From Corallococcus carmarthensis (lineage in GTDB: Bacteria; Myxococcota; Myxococcia; Myxococcales; Myxococcaceae): a stretch of 58,474 nt of DNA. The stretch lies in contig NZ_RAWE01000043.1 in assembly GCF_003611695.1 (NCBI RefSeq), positions 1 to 58,474 on the forward strand, given 5' to 3'. Position numbers and translations under genes: made by a program. The notes under the pieces were generated by a model. It saw only the letters and a program-made list of their open reading frames with translations. It was not told the origin of the DNA and ran no database searches. The first letter of the stretch is position 1. Every line of letters begins with the position of its first letter. Below, one piece after another: positions 26,855-38,826 of the stretch.

Positions 26855-26931
26855 GCTGCGACAAATGACCGCAGCGGCCGCTTCCGGGGAGGCTGCTATC
26901 CGGGATGCTCCATTCTTCCTGGAGTCATCCG

Positions 26932-27651
26932 ATGAAGCTTCCCCTGGGGCCGCTGTGCATTGTCGCGGGTTCGCTGCTGTCCTCCTCCGCCTTCGCGCAC
27001 GCGGCGGTGGCGGGGGCCACGCCTCCCCAGGCCGGTGCGACCTTCGAGGCGGACTTCACGGTGAGCCACGGCTGTGATGGCAAGGACACCTCCAAGATGC
27101 GGGTCCAGATTCCGGAGGGCGTGACGAACGTGCGTCCGGTGGACTCCGTGTTTGGCACGGCGGAGGTGGAGAAGGACGCCTCCGGCAACGTGACGGCGGT
27201 GACGTGGACCCGGCCCACGGGCAACGTGAAGGCGGCGGACACGCACTTCTTCCACCTGGGGCTGCGGATGAAGCTGCCCGCGAAGCCGTTCACCACGGTG
27301 TTCTTCCCCACGACGCAGACGTGCAGCACGCAGGCCGGTGTGGAGACGGTGGTGGAGTGGACGGGCACGGACGGGGGCGAGCACAGCCATGACGGGGACG
27401 CGGGCACGGGGCCCGTGGAGAATCCGGCTCCGTCGCTCTCCCTGCTGCCCTCGCGGCTGCCGGGCTGGAACCAGTACACGGTGGGGGAGCACGTGCATGA
27501 CCTGACCGTGTTCAAGGACGCGCTCATCGTGTGGTCTGGCTCGCAGGCGTACAGCTTCAACCCCGTCACGCAGGCGCTCATCGAGAAGGAGCCGGGGGTC
27601 ACCGCGCTCACGCAGATCCACCCGGGCACGGTCATCTGGGTGAAGTACTAG
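26932..27651 (+). CDS. YcnI-like (DUF1775) copper-binding periplasmic protein
   Basis: A 239-aa exported protein. The signal peptide ends SSAFA, leaving His as the first mature residue (HAAVAGATPPQAG); in YcnI-family proteins the N-terminal His helps bind copper. The DUF1775 core follows, with VSHGCDGKDTSKMRVQIPEG and FHLGLRMKLPAKPFTTVFFP. A His/Asp-rich linker (GGEHSHDGDAG) and a C-terminal region of about 75 residues (WNQYTVGEHVHDLTVF to VIWVKY) extend beyond the core; I do not recognise that extension. The family is generally linked to copper handling at the cell surface. The start MKLPLG is chosen over the upstream MLHSS because it leaves a normal signal peptide and a GGAG 9 nt upstream. 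The neighbouring MbnP/MbnH genes reinforce a copper theme. Confidence 0.82.
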   Translation: MKLPLGPLCIVAGSLLSSSAFAHAAVAGATPPQAGATFEADFTVSHGCDGKDTSKMRVQIPEGVTNVRPVDSVFGTAEVEKDASGNVTAVTWTRPTGNVKAADTHFFHLGLRMKLPAKPFTTVFFPTTQTCSTQAGVETVVEWTGTDGGEHSHDGDAGTGPVENPAPSLSLLPSRLPGWNQYTVGEHVHDLTVFKDALIVWSGSQAYSFNPVTQALIEKEPGVTALTQIHPGTVIWVKY

Positions 27652-27673
27652 CGCGGTACGGGAGACAGCGACC

Positions 27674-27877
27674 ATGCGCCAGTGGCTCTTCGTGTTGTGC
27701 GTCGGCGTCCTCGCCGGCTGTTCGGACAAGCCCGTCACGCCGACGCCCTCGGGGCAGAGCGACGCGGGCACCATCGTGGAGGACGCGGGCTCGTCCTCTG
27801 TCGTGGAGCGGCCGGGGGCGCTGGAGCGTCCGCCGCTGGAGCGCTTGCCGGACGAGCTCAAGCCGCCGTCCCAGTAG
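27674..27877 (+). CDS. Small lipoprotein, function unknown
   Basis: A 67-aa predicted lipoprotein: MRQWLFVLCVGVLAGC is a signal peptide with lipobox VLAGC. The rest is a disordered, Pro/Asp/Ser-rich tail ending KPPSQ. GGGAG lies before the ATG and the gene starts 22 nt after the YcnI-like stop, so the two are probably cotranscribed. No domain is recognisable. It ends 9 nt from the convergent immunity gene. Confidence 0.65.
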   Translation: MRQWLFVLCVGVLAGCSDKPVTPTPSGQSDAGTIVEDAGSSSVVERPGALERPPLERLPDELKPPSQ

Positions 27878-27886
27878 CGGGGGGCT

Positions 27887-29209
27887 TCAGCGGGAGCGGT
27901 GACGTTCCGCGACGCGGTAGAGCTGGGTGAGGGAGTGGTCCAGCAGGGACTGGGTGGACTTCATGTAGCGGTGTGCGCGGGCGAAGGGCAGCCAGACGCG
28001 GTCACCGACGCGGACCTGGGCCTCCATCCATTGCTTGCGGGGAAGCCATTGTCCGCCCAGGTGCCGGACCAGCACTTCTCCCAGGTAGGCACCGACGGCG
28101 GGGACGGCGACGGCATCGATGTTGTGCCGCTCGAAGGTGTCCGGGAAGGTCTGCCGCCAGAAGTGGTGGTCGACGTCCGTCAGTGATTCGGGGGACCGCT
28201 TGAAGACGGACGGCACCGGTGTGTGGAGCAGCGCCACGAGGCGTTCCGCGAGGTATGCGTACTGTTCGAGGGCGGCTTTCGGGTCGGCCACGTCCGGGGG
28301 GAGGGCTGCGTCCAGCGGGAGCCATTCCTCAGGTTCAGGAGGGACGTAGGTGTTGAGTTCGGCGATGCGCTGCTGACGTTTGCTCAGGGAGGTGTCGTCG
28401 GCCAGGTGTGAGAGCAGCGCGGCGACGTCCGGTGCGAAGCGGGGTTCGACGGGCGCGAGGAGGGCGCTTCGTTCGCGGAGGGTGGCCAGCTCGGTGTCGA
28501 AGTCCAGGTCGGGCCGGAGGTGGACCCACGCGCGAGCCTGCGCGGCGCGAGCCGCTTCGCTGGCGAAGTCCGCGGCGGTGGGCCAGGTGACGAGGAGGAT
28601 GGAGCCGTCGGGGAGCTCTTCGACGCGGTGGGCGGGCGTGGAGCGCATGCGCTCGCGGCCGACTTCCTCCACCAACTTGGGGCCGAAGATGTTGAGCCAA
28701 GACAGCGCGTAGATCTGATCGAACCCGTCCTCTTGCTCGATCCGTTCTTCTCTTCCGAAATACGGGGCTCCCGCCAGGTCGTCATCCGCCATGCTGTGGG
28801 CCGAGGCGTGCGACAAAACCGGGTACCGGATGGCCCAGGCGCGGACCATCTCCACGAACGCCCGGCAGCGAGCCTCGTTCGTGAAAAGGTCGAGCGACTT
28901 CACATTGAGCCAGATGTCCAACGATGCAGGTCGAGGCGGAAACCAGAGCCGGAGTGACATGTCCAGTTCAGGCTCCGTGGTCCGATAGAGCCCGATGGAG
29001 GTGGTGCGCTCCTCGCGTGACTCAACCAGTCCCTTCACGACCGCCGCGCGCGTGTACCGACGACGACGCTTCCCCTTGGCGGTGATGTCAGGCATCCAAG
29101 CATCCGCGCCTGCCTCCAGCGCCTCGAAGAAGGGCGTCAACTCCTGCATGTAATCCGCGACAGTATTGGCGCTCCCTCTGAAGGTAAGGAGGAGGTTGTC
29201 ATTCTTCAT
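27887..29209 (-). CDS. Imm52-like immunity protein of the adjacent toxin
   Basis: A 440-aa soluble protein with no signal peptide. Overall look (MKNDNLLLTFRGSANTVADY start, a beta-rich N-terminal half with WLNVKSLDLF, and a WPT...DFASEAARAAQ segment) resembles the Imm52 family of polymorphic toxin systems; this is from memory of the family, not a search. Such proteins protect the producer by binding the cognate toxin. The ATG overlaps the stop of the upstream toxin gene by 4 nt (ATGA), a layout typical of toxin/immunity pairs and one that couples translation of the two. The C-terminal half (about 270-440) is less familiar. Alternative: an uncharacterised partner protein that is not an immunity factor. 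Confidence 0.68.
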   Translation of the reverse strand: MKNDNLLLTFRGSANTVADYMQELTPFFEALEAGADAWMPDITAKGKRRRRYTRAAVVKGLVESREERTTSIGLYRTTEPELDMSLRLWFPPRPASLDIWLNVKSLDLFTNEARCRAFVEMVRAWAIRYPVLSHASAHSMADDDLAGAPYFGREERIEQEDGFDQIYALSWLNIFGPKLVEEVGRERMRSTPAHRVEELPDGSILLVTWPTAADFASEAARAAQARAWVHLRPDLDFDTELATLRERSALLAPVEPRFAPDVAALLSHLADDTSLSKRQQRIAELNTYVPPEPEEWLPLDAALPPDVADPKAALEQYAYLAERLVALLHTPVPSVFKRSPESLTDVDHHFWRQTFPDTFERHNIDAVAVPAVGAYLGEVLVRHLGGQWLPRKQWMEAQVRVGDRVWLPFARAHRYMKSTQSLLDHSLTQLYRVAERHRSR

Positions 29210-31275
29210 TGGAACTGGACCTCTACGCCTTCGACGCTCTCCTCGAGGGCACTCAGCACTGACTTTAGGACATTCCCATCCCTGGGCTTCAGGGCGCCGC
29301 TCTCGTACACCAATCGGACTCTCTGGATTCGCACCACTCCTTCGAGTCCCGGTCGACGGACGTTCACGGTTTCGCCGTAATACCGAAGAGCCGCGCGCGC
29401 GTCCGCATTCATTTGGGCTGTGAGTGCGTCCTGCTTGAGCTGACTCAGATCGCGGCTCTTGAAGCTGATGGTTTCCATGCGGGGCGGTTGTCCGGACGAC
29501 GGCTTCGTTTCGATGACCAGCACGTCCGCGAAGCGCAGGTCCGCCTTCGTCATGCCCACGTGCGTTTCAATCCGAGGCTGATCAAAGTCCCGGAGCCACT
29601 GACGCTGCGCACGGGGCAGCGCCGCATCCGCCCGGAGCCGGGCAACCATGGCCCGTTCGAACATCAGGCCCCGGATGAACTGCCCGCGCAGGTCCAGGTA
29701 ACCTTCCCATTTCAGAGGCCCCTTCGCGGGCGTGCCCTGCTCCAGCTCCGCGAGCCGGGCCTCGCGATAATTCACGTACTCGGCCCAGAGCGGATGCCCC
29801 TCGGCTCCCGGCGGCGCGTCCCGCTCCGGGGGATGTTCCTTCAGGAAGGACACATCGCGGGACAGGCGTGGACCCGTGGCCTCCCATTCCACCTGGGCGA
29901 GCCGTGCCTCCAGGACCTCTGGTGGCACTCCCGCGAAGTCCTTCGACAGCGCCGCGGCGTCTCCACTTCTGCCGGTGCCTTTCTGTGCGGCACCCGGACG
30001 TTCGCGGCTTGCCTCCGCCAGCAGGGCCTGGGCCTTCGCCGCGTTGCCCCGCGCCTCGTGCAGCGCGAGCGCTCCTGCTTCTCCCCATTCGGCCGCGAGC
30101 AGGGCTCCTTCCCGGCTCGCCCGGAGCTGGCGCAGCAGCTCCCGCGTGGCGTTCACGCCGAACTCATCTTCAAGGCGCTCCACCGCCGCCTTGAGCGCTT
30201 CCAGGTCGAAGGTGGGCTGCCTCTCGCGCAGCGCCCGGACGCCCTTGCCTCCCGCGTACAGCGCCACCATGAGCGCGGCGGGGGCCAGCTCTCGCGTGGC
30301 CTGTTCGTACCGGCCCTTCGCCAGGGACGACGCGCCCTGCGCTGTTCCCGCGAGCAGGTGGAAGAAGCCCATCGGGACGCCGAACGTCAGGTGGTCGAAG
30401 CCCCCCAGCACCATGTTGCCCGGTGAGTAGTGCCCTGCCATCAGGGCCCGCTCCACCGCGTCGAGCGCCTCCTGGTACGGCGGAGGCAACTGTGCCCGCT
30501 TCCGGGTGAAGTCCACGTAGCGGGCGCCCGCGCTCACGTCGGTGCTGGAGAGTGCGTCCCGTCCCGCTCGGCCCAGCCCCCGCAGGACGTCACCGGCCTG
30601 CTCCTCCCGCTCTGGATATGTCGCGACCTTCACGCCCCGGCGCAGCAGCTCCTCGCGCACCGCCGGCATTCCGCCCAGCGTCTCCTCGAGCTGCTTGTCG
30701 CGAGCCAGGCGTTGAAGCAGCTCTCGCAGCTCGTCATCGAAGGTGGCGTGGAGGATGAAGAGGGCGAACACCTCGGCGCGGGGAGGGCCGTACTGCTCGA
30801 CCGCGGTGACGAGGAATGCGGCGCGCTTGCGTTGAAGGATGCCGGAGGACTTCGCATCCAGCGGGCCCAGCGCTCCCAGCCGGACGGCATCCCAATCCTC
30901 GAGGGATTCCACCAGCCGGGGCATGTCCACCCCTCGCTGCATGGCCACGAAGGCCGCTGGTGAGGCACAGGCCAGGAAGGGCGCGAGGCGTTGCTCGCTG
31001 CGGTCCAGGTCGTCGGGCCAGCCCGGCGGCAGGGCTCGACCGCCACAGGCCCATTCCCTGTCCTCAGAGGGCTCAGTGGGGGTTTTCCGCGAGGCTCCAG
31101 CCCAAGGGCGCCATGCGGACCGTGCCGCCGGGGTCCCGTAGGCCCAGGCACCCCCATGGGACGGCGACGACGCACAGCCCGCGATGAACAGGGCCATGCA
31201 GGCCAGCACCGCCCACCGCAGCACGAGGAATCGCCATGGCTGGATCACAGCCGATGACGATCCCCCAATGTGCAT
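29206..31275 (-). CDS. Lipoprotein toxin with C-terminal restriction-endonuclease-like domain
   Basis: A 689-aa lipoprotein. The signal segment ends in lipobox FIAGC (Cys about 34). A long helical middle (about 60-480) contains a hydrophobic stretch near YSPGNMVLGGFDHLTFGVPM. The C-terminal about 150 residues carry KADLRFADVLVIETK, an Asp followed by E-x-K, which fits the PD-(D/E)XK nuclease core, plus SFKSRDLSQL. Myxobacteria carry many lipoproteins with restriction-endonuclease-fold toxin domains (Tox-REase families) that are exchanged or delivered between cells; assignment to that group is inference. The gene directly overlaps its presumed immunity gene. A GTG at 31248 with GGGGGA upstream is an alternative start that would shorten the n-region by nine residues; the ATG at 31275 has only a weak ribosome-binding site. 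Confidence 0.68.
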   Translation of the reverse strand: MHIGGSSSAVIQPWRFLVLRWAVLACMALFIAGCASSPSHGGAWAYGTPAARSAWRPWAGASRKTPTEPSEDREWACGGRALPPGWPDDLDRSEQRLAPFLACASPAAFVAMQRGVDMPRLVESLEDWDAVRLGALGPLDAKSSGILQRKRAAFLVTAVEQYGPPRAEVFALFILHATFDDELRELLQRLARDKQLEETLGGMPAVREELLRRGVKVATYPEREEQAGDVLRGLGRAGRDALSSTDVSAGARYVDFTRKRAQLPPPYQEALDAVERALMAGHYSPGNMVLGGFDHLTFGVPMGFFHLLAGTAQGASSLAKGRYEQATRELAPAALMVALYAGGKGVRALRERQPTFDLEALKAAVERLEDEFGVNATRELLRQLRASREGALLAAEWGEAGALALHEARGNAAKAQALLAEASRERPGAAQKGTGRSGDAAALSKDFAGVPPEVLEARLAQVEWEATGPRLSRDVSFLKEHPPERDAPPGAEGHPLWAEYVNYREARLAELEQGTPAKGPLKWEGYLDLRGQFIRGLMFERAMVARLRADAALPRAQRQWLRDFDQPRIETHVGMTKADLRFADVLVIETKPSSGQPPRMETISFKSRDLSQLKQDALTAQMNADARAALRYYGETVNVRRPGLEGVVRIQRVRLVYESGALKPRDGNVLKSVLSALEESVEGVEVQFQ

Positions 31276-31309
31276 CCACGCGCTATGGGCGCACCTGCTG
31301 CCGCGCAGG

Positions 31310-31747
31310 TTAGAAGAAATACTCGTAACTGGCGTACGCGGTGAGGATGCCCGACCACTGTCCCGTCCAGGTGTCGTAGACCTGCATCCGCTGGGTCACC
31401 ATCTGGTTGAGGTAGACGGTTTGCAGGCATGTGTAGCCCTCATCGGAGGAATACCCAGGCGAGGAGCAGGTGCCATCCAGGAACTGGATGACATACCGGC
31501 CACCGGATTGATCAATGCCCAGGACCCCGAAGGTGACGTACCTCCACCCGTCGGTGCCCAGGGCCATACAGGAGCCTGCCGAAAGGTAATCCCAGGCGGG
31601 CGTGTCCACGTAGCAGGCCGGGACCGCATCGCCCGCGCCAAGGCTTTGGATGCCCTGTGCGGGGGCGGGCCGGGGCTCTCCGGCCCAGGCGGCGGATGAC
31701 AGCGACATCGCGGCGACGGCGGCGACTCCCAAGAACAGACGGCGCAT
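31310..31747 (-). CDS. Small secreted protein, function unknown
   Basis: A 145-aa protein with a clear Sec signal peptide (MRRLFLGVAAVAAMSLSSAAWA, cleaved before GEP). The mature part is rich in Tyr, Trp and Gly with four Cys that could form two disulfides, and ends in TAYASYEYFF, an aromatic C-terminus. No family is recognised. The perfect AGGAGAGG 5 nt before ATG fixes the start; longer in-frame extensions run into the MbnH gene region and are unsupported. The 5' untranslated region holds two hairpins, one covering the ribosome-binding site. It lies 34 nt upstream of the toxin gene on the same strand. Confidence 0.72.
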   Translation of the reverse strand: MRRLFLGVAAVAAMSLSSAAWAGEPRPAPAQGIQSLGAGDAVPACYVDTPAWDYLSAGSCMALGTDGWRYVTFGVLGIDQSGGRYVIQFLDGTCSSPGYSSDEGYTCLQTVYLNQMVTQRMQVYDTWTGQWSGILTAYASYEYFF

Positions 31748-31751
31748 GGCA

Positions 31752-31777
31752 CCTCTCCTGTGAAGGAGACGGAGAGG
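31752..31777 (-). promoter_or_regulatory. Hairpin sequestering the ribosome-binding site of the secreted protein
   Basis: GGAGAGG on the minus-strand mRNA (31758-31752, the ribosome-binding site itself) can pair with CCTCTCC (31777-31771), a perfect 7-bp stem with a 12-nt loop. If formed it would hide the site and limit translation. Confidence 0.35.
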
Positions 31778-31782
31778 TTGGT

Positions 31783-31805
31783 CATTGATGGATTGGCAAT
31801 CAATG
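31783..31805. repeat. Inverted repeat upstream of the secreted-protein gene
   Basis: CATTGAT (31783-31789) and ATCAATG (31799-31805) form a perfect 7-bp inverted repeat around a 9-base spacer, in an AT-rich patch 36 nt upstream of the start codon. It could be an operator or a second leader hairpin. Confidence 0.3.
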
Positions 31806-31890
31806 TCAGGCGGAGGTGTGTGCCGTGTCAGTGAATGAGAGGTGTTGAACGGTCCCGGCGTCTGCCCATGGACGGCGCGGGCGCGACCCC

Positions 31891-33039
31891 TCATGGAGCC
31901 GTGGCGGGATCCGCGAAGCGTGGGTCGTGCAAGAACGCGGTGTCCGTGAGCGACTCCAGGAACGCGAGGACGTCTGCCTTCTCTTCGGGCGTCAGCTCGA
32001 AGCCGCGCACGAAGGCGCTCTGCAGGGGACTGGGCTGTCCGCCGTTCGCCGCTCTCGCTCGGCCTCCCGCCGCGTAGTGGTCCAGCACGTCGGAGAGCGT
32101 CGTCACGCTGCCGTCGTGCATGTACGGCCCGGTGACGGCCACGTTGCGCAGGGACGGCGCGCGGAAGCGCCCCATGTCCTCCGGACGGCCCGTGATTTCG
32201 AGCAGGCCTGTATCCTCGTCGGGATACGCACCCTGGCCGTCTTCGTTGTAGAGCCCCGTGTTGTGGTACGGCAGCACCGGCTCCGGCGTCGACTCGTGCA
32301 CGGTCGCGTCCTGGAAGTTGAAGCCGGAGTGGCAGTGGTCGCACTCCAGGCGCTCGGACAGGAACAGCTGGAGCCCCCGCTTCGCCGCGGGACTCAGCGC
32401 GGTCGCCTCCTTGCCGTACAGATAGCGGTCATACGCGGACGTGCCCGACAGCAGGGACCGCTCGAACGCCGCCAGGGCCCGCGTCAGCGTGGCCAGCGAC
32501 ACCGGCGTGGCCTCGTTCGGGAACGCCTCCGCGAAACGGGCCGCCAGGGCCGCATCCGCCCGCAGCCGCTCCAGCAACACCTCCTGTTGATCCGCGAACC
32601 CCAGCTCCACCGGATCGCGGCCGAAGATCGGCACCAACGCCTGGGCCTCCAGCGTGGTGAGCGCGGAGTTGGCCCAGGTGAGGCTGGTCGCGTACGCCAC
32701 GTTCGCCAGCCCCTGGCCGTTGCGGCGGTGCGCCTGTCCCGTGCTGCCCACCGCGTGCACTCGCCCGTCCGTGAAGGCCCGGGCCTGCTCGTGGCAGGAG
32801 CCGCAGGACTGCGTGCCGTTCAGCGACAGGCGCTTGTCGTAGAAGAGGCTCCGGCCCAACTGGACCTTCGCCTCCGACATCGGGTTGTCCTCGGGCACAC
32901 GGGGCTTGGGAAAGCCCGCGGGCAGCTTCCAGTCGTACGGGGCGGGCTCCTCCCCGGGCGTGCCGGGATCCGAGCAGCCCACGGTCAGCAGTGCCGCCGT
33001 CGCCAGGAACCTCCACGTCTTCCCTTGTCGTCGTGCCAC
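31891..33039 (-). CDS. mbnH: MbnH-family dihaem enzyme (MauG/cytochrome c peroxidase type)
   Basis: A 382-aa dihaem protein. After a lipoprotein-type signal (LLTVGC) come two CXXCH haem sites: CGSCH (about residue 100) and CDHCH (about 230), in a cytochrome c peroxidase/MauG fold (LGRSLFYDKRLS, FRAPSLRNVAVTGPYMHDG). In the family, MbnH oxidises a tryptophan of its partner MbnP to kynurenine, creating a copper site. The partner gene lies immediately upstream (13-nt gap). The start is taken as GTG at 33039, with AGGAG 10 nt before it; the longer ATG reading at 33105 would begin inside mbnP. MauG-like enzymes with other targets are the alternative, but pairing with an MbnP homologue makes this identification strong. 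Confidence 0.87.
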   Translation of the reverse strand: MARRQGKTWRFLATAALLTVGCSDPGTPGEEPAPYDWKLPAGFPKPRVPEDNPMSEAKVQLGRSLFYDKRLSLNGTQSCGSCHEQARAFTDGRVHAVGSTGQAHRRNGQGLANVAYATSLTWANSALTTLEAQALVPIFGRDPVELGFADQQEVLLERLRADAALAARFAEAFPNEATPVSLATLTRALAAFERSLLSGTSAYDRYLYGKEATALSPAAKRGLQLFLSERLECDHCHSGFNFQDATVHESTPEPVLPYHNTGLYNEDGQGAYPDEDTGLLEITGRPEDMGRFRAPSLRNVAVTGPYMHDGSVTTLSDVLDHYAAGGRARAANGGQPSPLQSAFVRGFELTPEEKADVLAFLESLTDTAFLHDPRFADPATAP

Positions 33040-33052
33040 GGCGGCGGTGCTC

Positions 33053-33919
33053 CTACTCAGCGCGGATGAAGGACTGCGCGGCGGGGTTCGCGGCCTGGCT
33101 GCCAAAGGCCAGCCCCAGGCGTTCGAAGAAGGGCCCGCAGTCCGCGTCCGTGGGCGACGACATGCAGCCCGCGGCCGTGTTGGCGGTGTTCACGTCCAGG
33201 TTGGAGCCCGCGAAGAGCGCGCCCAGGTCCATCACCACCTTGTTCTTCGTGACGTCGAAGCCGTCCAGGGTCATCTCCGGACGGTTGTTGTTCGCGCACC
33301 CGGCGGTGCCCTGCGTCTGGCCCTCGGGCGGCGGCGCGCAGGCCGTGCTGCCCAGGTGCATGACGTGCTGGGGGAGGCCCTGCGTGCGGCCCTCGATGCG
33401 CGTGAAGAGGAAGCCGCTCTGCCAGCTCCAGTGCAGGCCCATGTCCCCCATCGGCGCGCCGAGCGTCGTGGGGTCGCCGTGGTTCAGGTTCTCCGGCACG
33501 CCCAGCGTGAAGCGCAGGCCCGTGTAGTCACCCGCGGGCACCGTGCCTTTGATGGACGCGTTCATGCCCTCCGTGCCCTGCGTGCACAGGCCGTCCTTGT
33601 TCGCGAAGTCCAGCAACACCACGCCCGAGTGTTGCCACGTGCCGTCCTCGGTCAGCGTGACGGGCACCTCCTGGCCCCCACGCGTCACCAGCCGCACGTC
33701 GTGTACGTACACGCGGAAGTCCATGGGCTCGTAGGTCGTCTTCGTCGTCCCGACGTTCGTGTACGTCTGCCCGCAGGCGAAGGACTCGCTGCCCACGCGG
33801 GCGACGACGGGGAGGTTCACCGTCAGCGACTCGGGCGTCTGGGGTTCGTCGTCCCCACAGCCGAGCGCGCCCACGAGGGCCAGCGGAAGGAGGAGGCGGG
33901 AGCGGAGCAGGGTGCGCAT
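33053..33919 (-). CDS. mbnP: MbnP-family copper-binding lipoprotein
   Basis: A 288-aa lipoprotein (signal with lipobox VGALGC). It has the features of the 'metallo-mystery pair' protein MbnP: paired Cys residues (FACGQTY, LCTQG, ACAPPP, GCANNN, GCMSS, DCGPFF) and the Trp motif MGLHWSWQSGF, which contains the tryptophan converted to kynurenine in characterised MbnP. The modified protein binds copper in the periplasm or at the surface. The start MRTLLRS is chosen because AAGGA lies 8 nt upstream; the upstream Met codons have no such site. It is first in the mbnPH pair and about 85 nt downstream of the xanthine dehydrogenase stop. No methanobactin precursor gene is visible nearby. Confidence 0.87.
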   Translation of the reverse strand: MRTLLRSRLLLPLALVGALGCGDDEPQTPESLTVNLPVVARVGSESFACGQTYTNVGTTKTTYEPMDFRVYVHDVRLVTRGGQEVPVTLTEDGTWQHSGVVLLDFANKDGLCTQGTEGMNASIKGTVPAGDYTGLRFTLGVPENLNHGDPTTLGAPMGDMGLHWSWQSGFLFTRIEGRTQGLPQHVMHLGSTACAPPPEGQTQGTAGCANNNRPEMTLDGFDVTKNKVVMDLGALFAGSNLDVNTANTAAGCMSSPTDADCGPFFERLGLAFGSQAANPAAQSFIRAE

Positions 33920-33968
33920 GGGAATCATCCTTGGAAGATGCCCCCCGTCTAACGCACCGGCCGCGCCG

Positions 33969-33984
33969 ACATGCCGTGGCATGT
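33969..33984. promoter_or_regulatory. Palindrome upstream of mbnP, candidate operator
   Basis: ACATGCC-GT-GGCATGT is a perfect 7-bp-arm palindrome ending 50 nt upstream of the mbnP start. Position and symmetry fit a binding site for a dimeric regulator controlling the mbnPH pair. It does not match the CueR or CsoR operators I know. Confidence 0.35.
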
Positions 33985-34004
33985 TGCCGCACCCGTTTCC
34001 CGCC

Positions 34005-37834
<3,830 letters not shown>

Positions 37835-37838
<4 letters not shown>

Positions 37839-38665
37839 TCTCCGGAGGATAGCAGGGGCGCGGGCGGCGGCTGAGCGCCTGCTTCCTGAGCCATCCCCGG
37901 GGCCATCCCATGGTGGAGCTGGAGCAGCCCGGCCGCGATGCTCACGGCCACCTCCTGCGGCGACTTTCCACCGATGGGCAGCCCCATGGGGCACTGGACG
38001 CGGGCCACCTGCCGGGCGGGCATGCCCTTCGCCTCCAGCCGCTGCCGGAAGCGGGCCCACTTGGTGTCGCTGCCGATGAGGCCGATGTAGCGGGCCGGCT
38101 GCTGGATGGCGAAGGCGATGATGTCCTGATCCACGTCGTGGCGGTGCGTCATCACCGCCACGTAGGTGCGCGCTTCATCCCAGACCGCGCGCGACGCGAA
38201 GTCGTCCCAGGGCTCCTCGTGGCGGACCACGCCCGCGGGCACCTGGGGGGACTGGACCCACTCGGCGCGCTCGTCCACCAGGTGCACGCGGAAGGGGGTG
38301 CCATCGAGGATGCGGCACAGGGCCTGTCCCACGTGGCCGGCGCCGAAGAGGTACAGCTGGGGCCCGTGATTGACGGGCTCGACGAAGACGTCCACGACCC
38401 CTCCACAGCACTGGCCCAGCTTCGCGCCCAGCGGATAGCGGAACGTGCGCGCCTCGCCCCTGGCCAGACACGCGCGTGCGTCCTGGAGGACCAGCTGCTC
38501 CAGATGGCCGCCACCAATGGTGCCGTGGAAGGAGCCGTCCGCGCGCACCAGCAGCTTCGCGCCAGGGGACGCGGGCGTGCTGCCCTTGCACTCCGTCACC
38601 GTCACGACGGCGAACGGCGTCTCCGCCCGTGCCCACTCCGCGAGCTGGTGAACCCAGTTCCACAT
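37835..38665 (-). CDS. xdhC: XdhC-type xanthine dehydrogenase maturation factor
   Basis: A 276-aa cytosolic XdhC/CoxI-family protein, which binds molybdenum cofactor, promotes its sulfuration and inserts it in xanthine dehydrogenase. The N-terminal XdhC_CoxI part has TECKGSTPASPGAKLLV and TIGGGHLE. The C-terminal Rossmann part has LYLFGAGHVGQALCRI and THRHDVDQDIIAFA. It ends PLLSSGE and overlaps the dehydrogenase gene by 4 nt, an obvious functional link. The start MWNWVHQ is preferred because upstream codons are Arg/His/Pro-rich shadow sequence; no strong ribosome-binding site is present. A gene order with the maturation factor first is consistent with its making the enzyme competent as it is translated. 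Confidence 0.9.
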
Positions 38666-38826
38666 GCCGCGGGCGAGTCTGCCATGGCTGGCGTTCCGGT
38701 GGCGCCTTCCTGGATGCCTGCCGTGGGGACGGGGAGGCCAGCGCCCGTTGCCGGGGCAATGAGGCACACCACCTTTGCGCCAGTCGATTCCATTCACCGG
38801 AATCCCGGAACCAAGGAGATGACGTC

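Noticed and set aside
31891-33105. Longer start for the MbnH gene at 33105
   Set aside because: It would overlap mbnP by about 50 nt and has no ribosome-binding site, whereas GTG at 33039 has AGGAG 10 nt upstream and leaves a proper lipoprotein signal.
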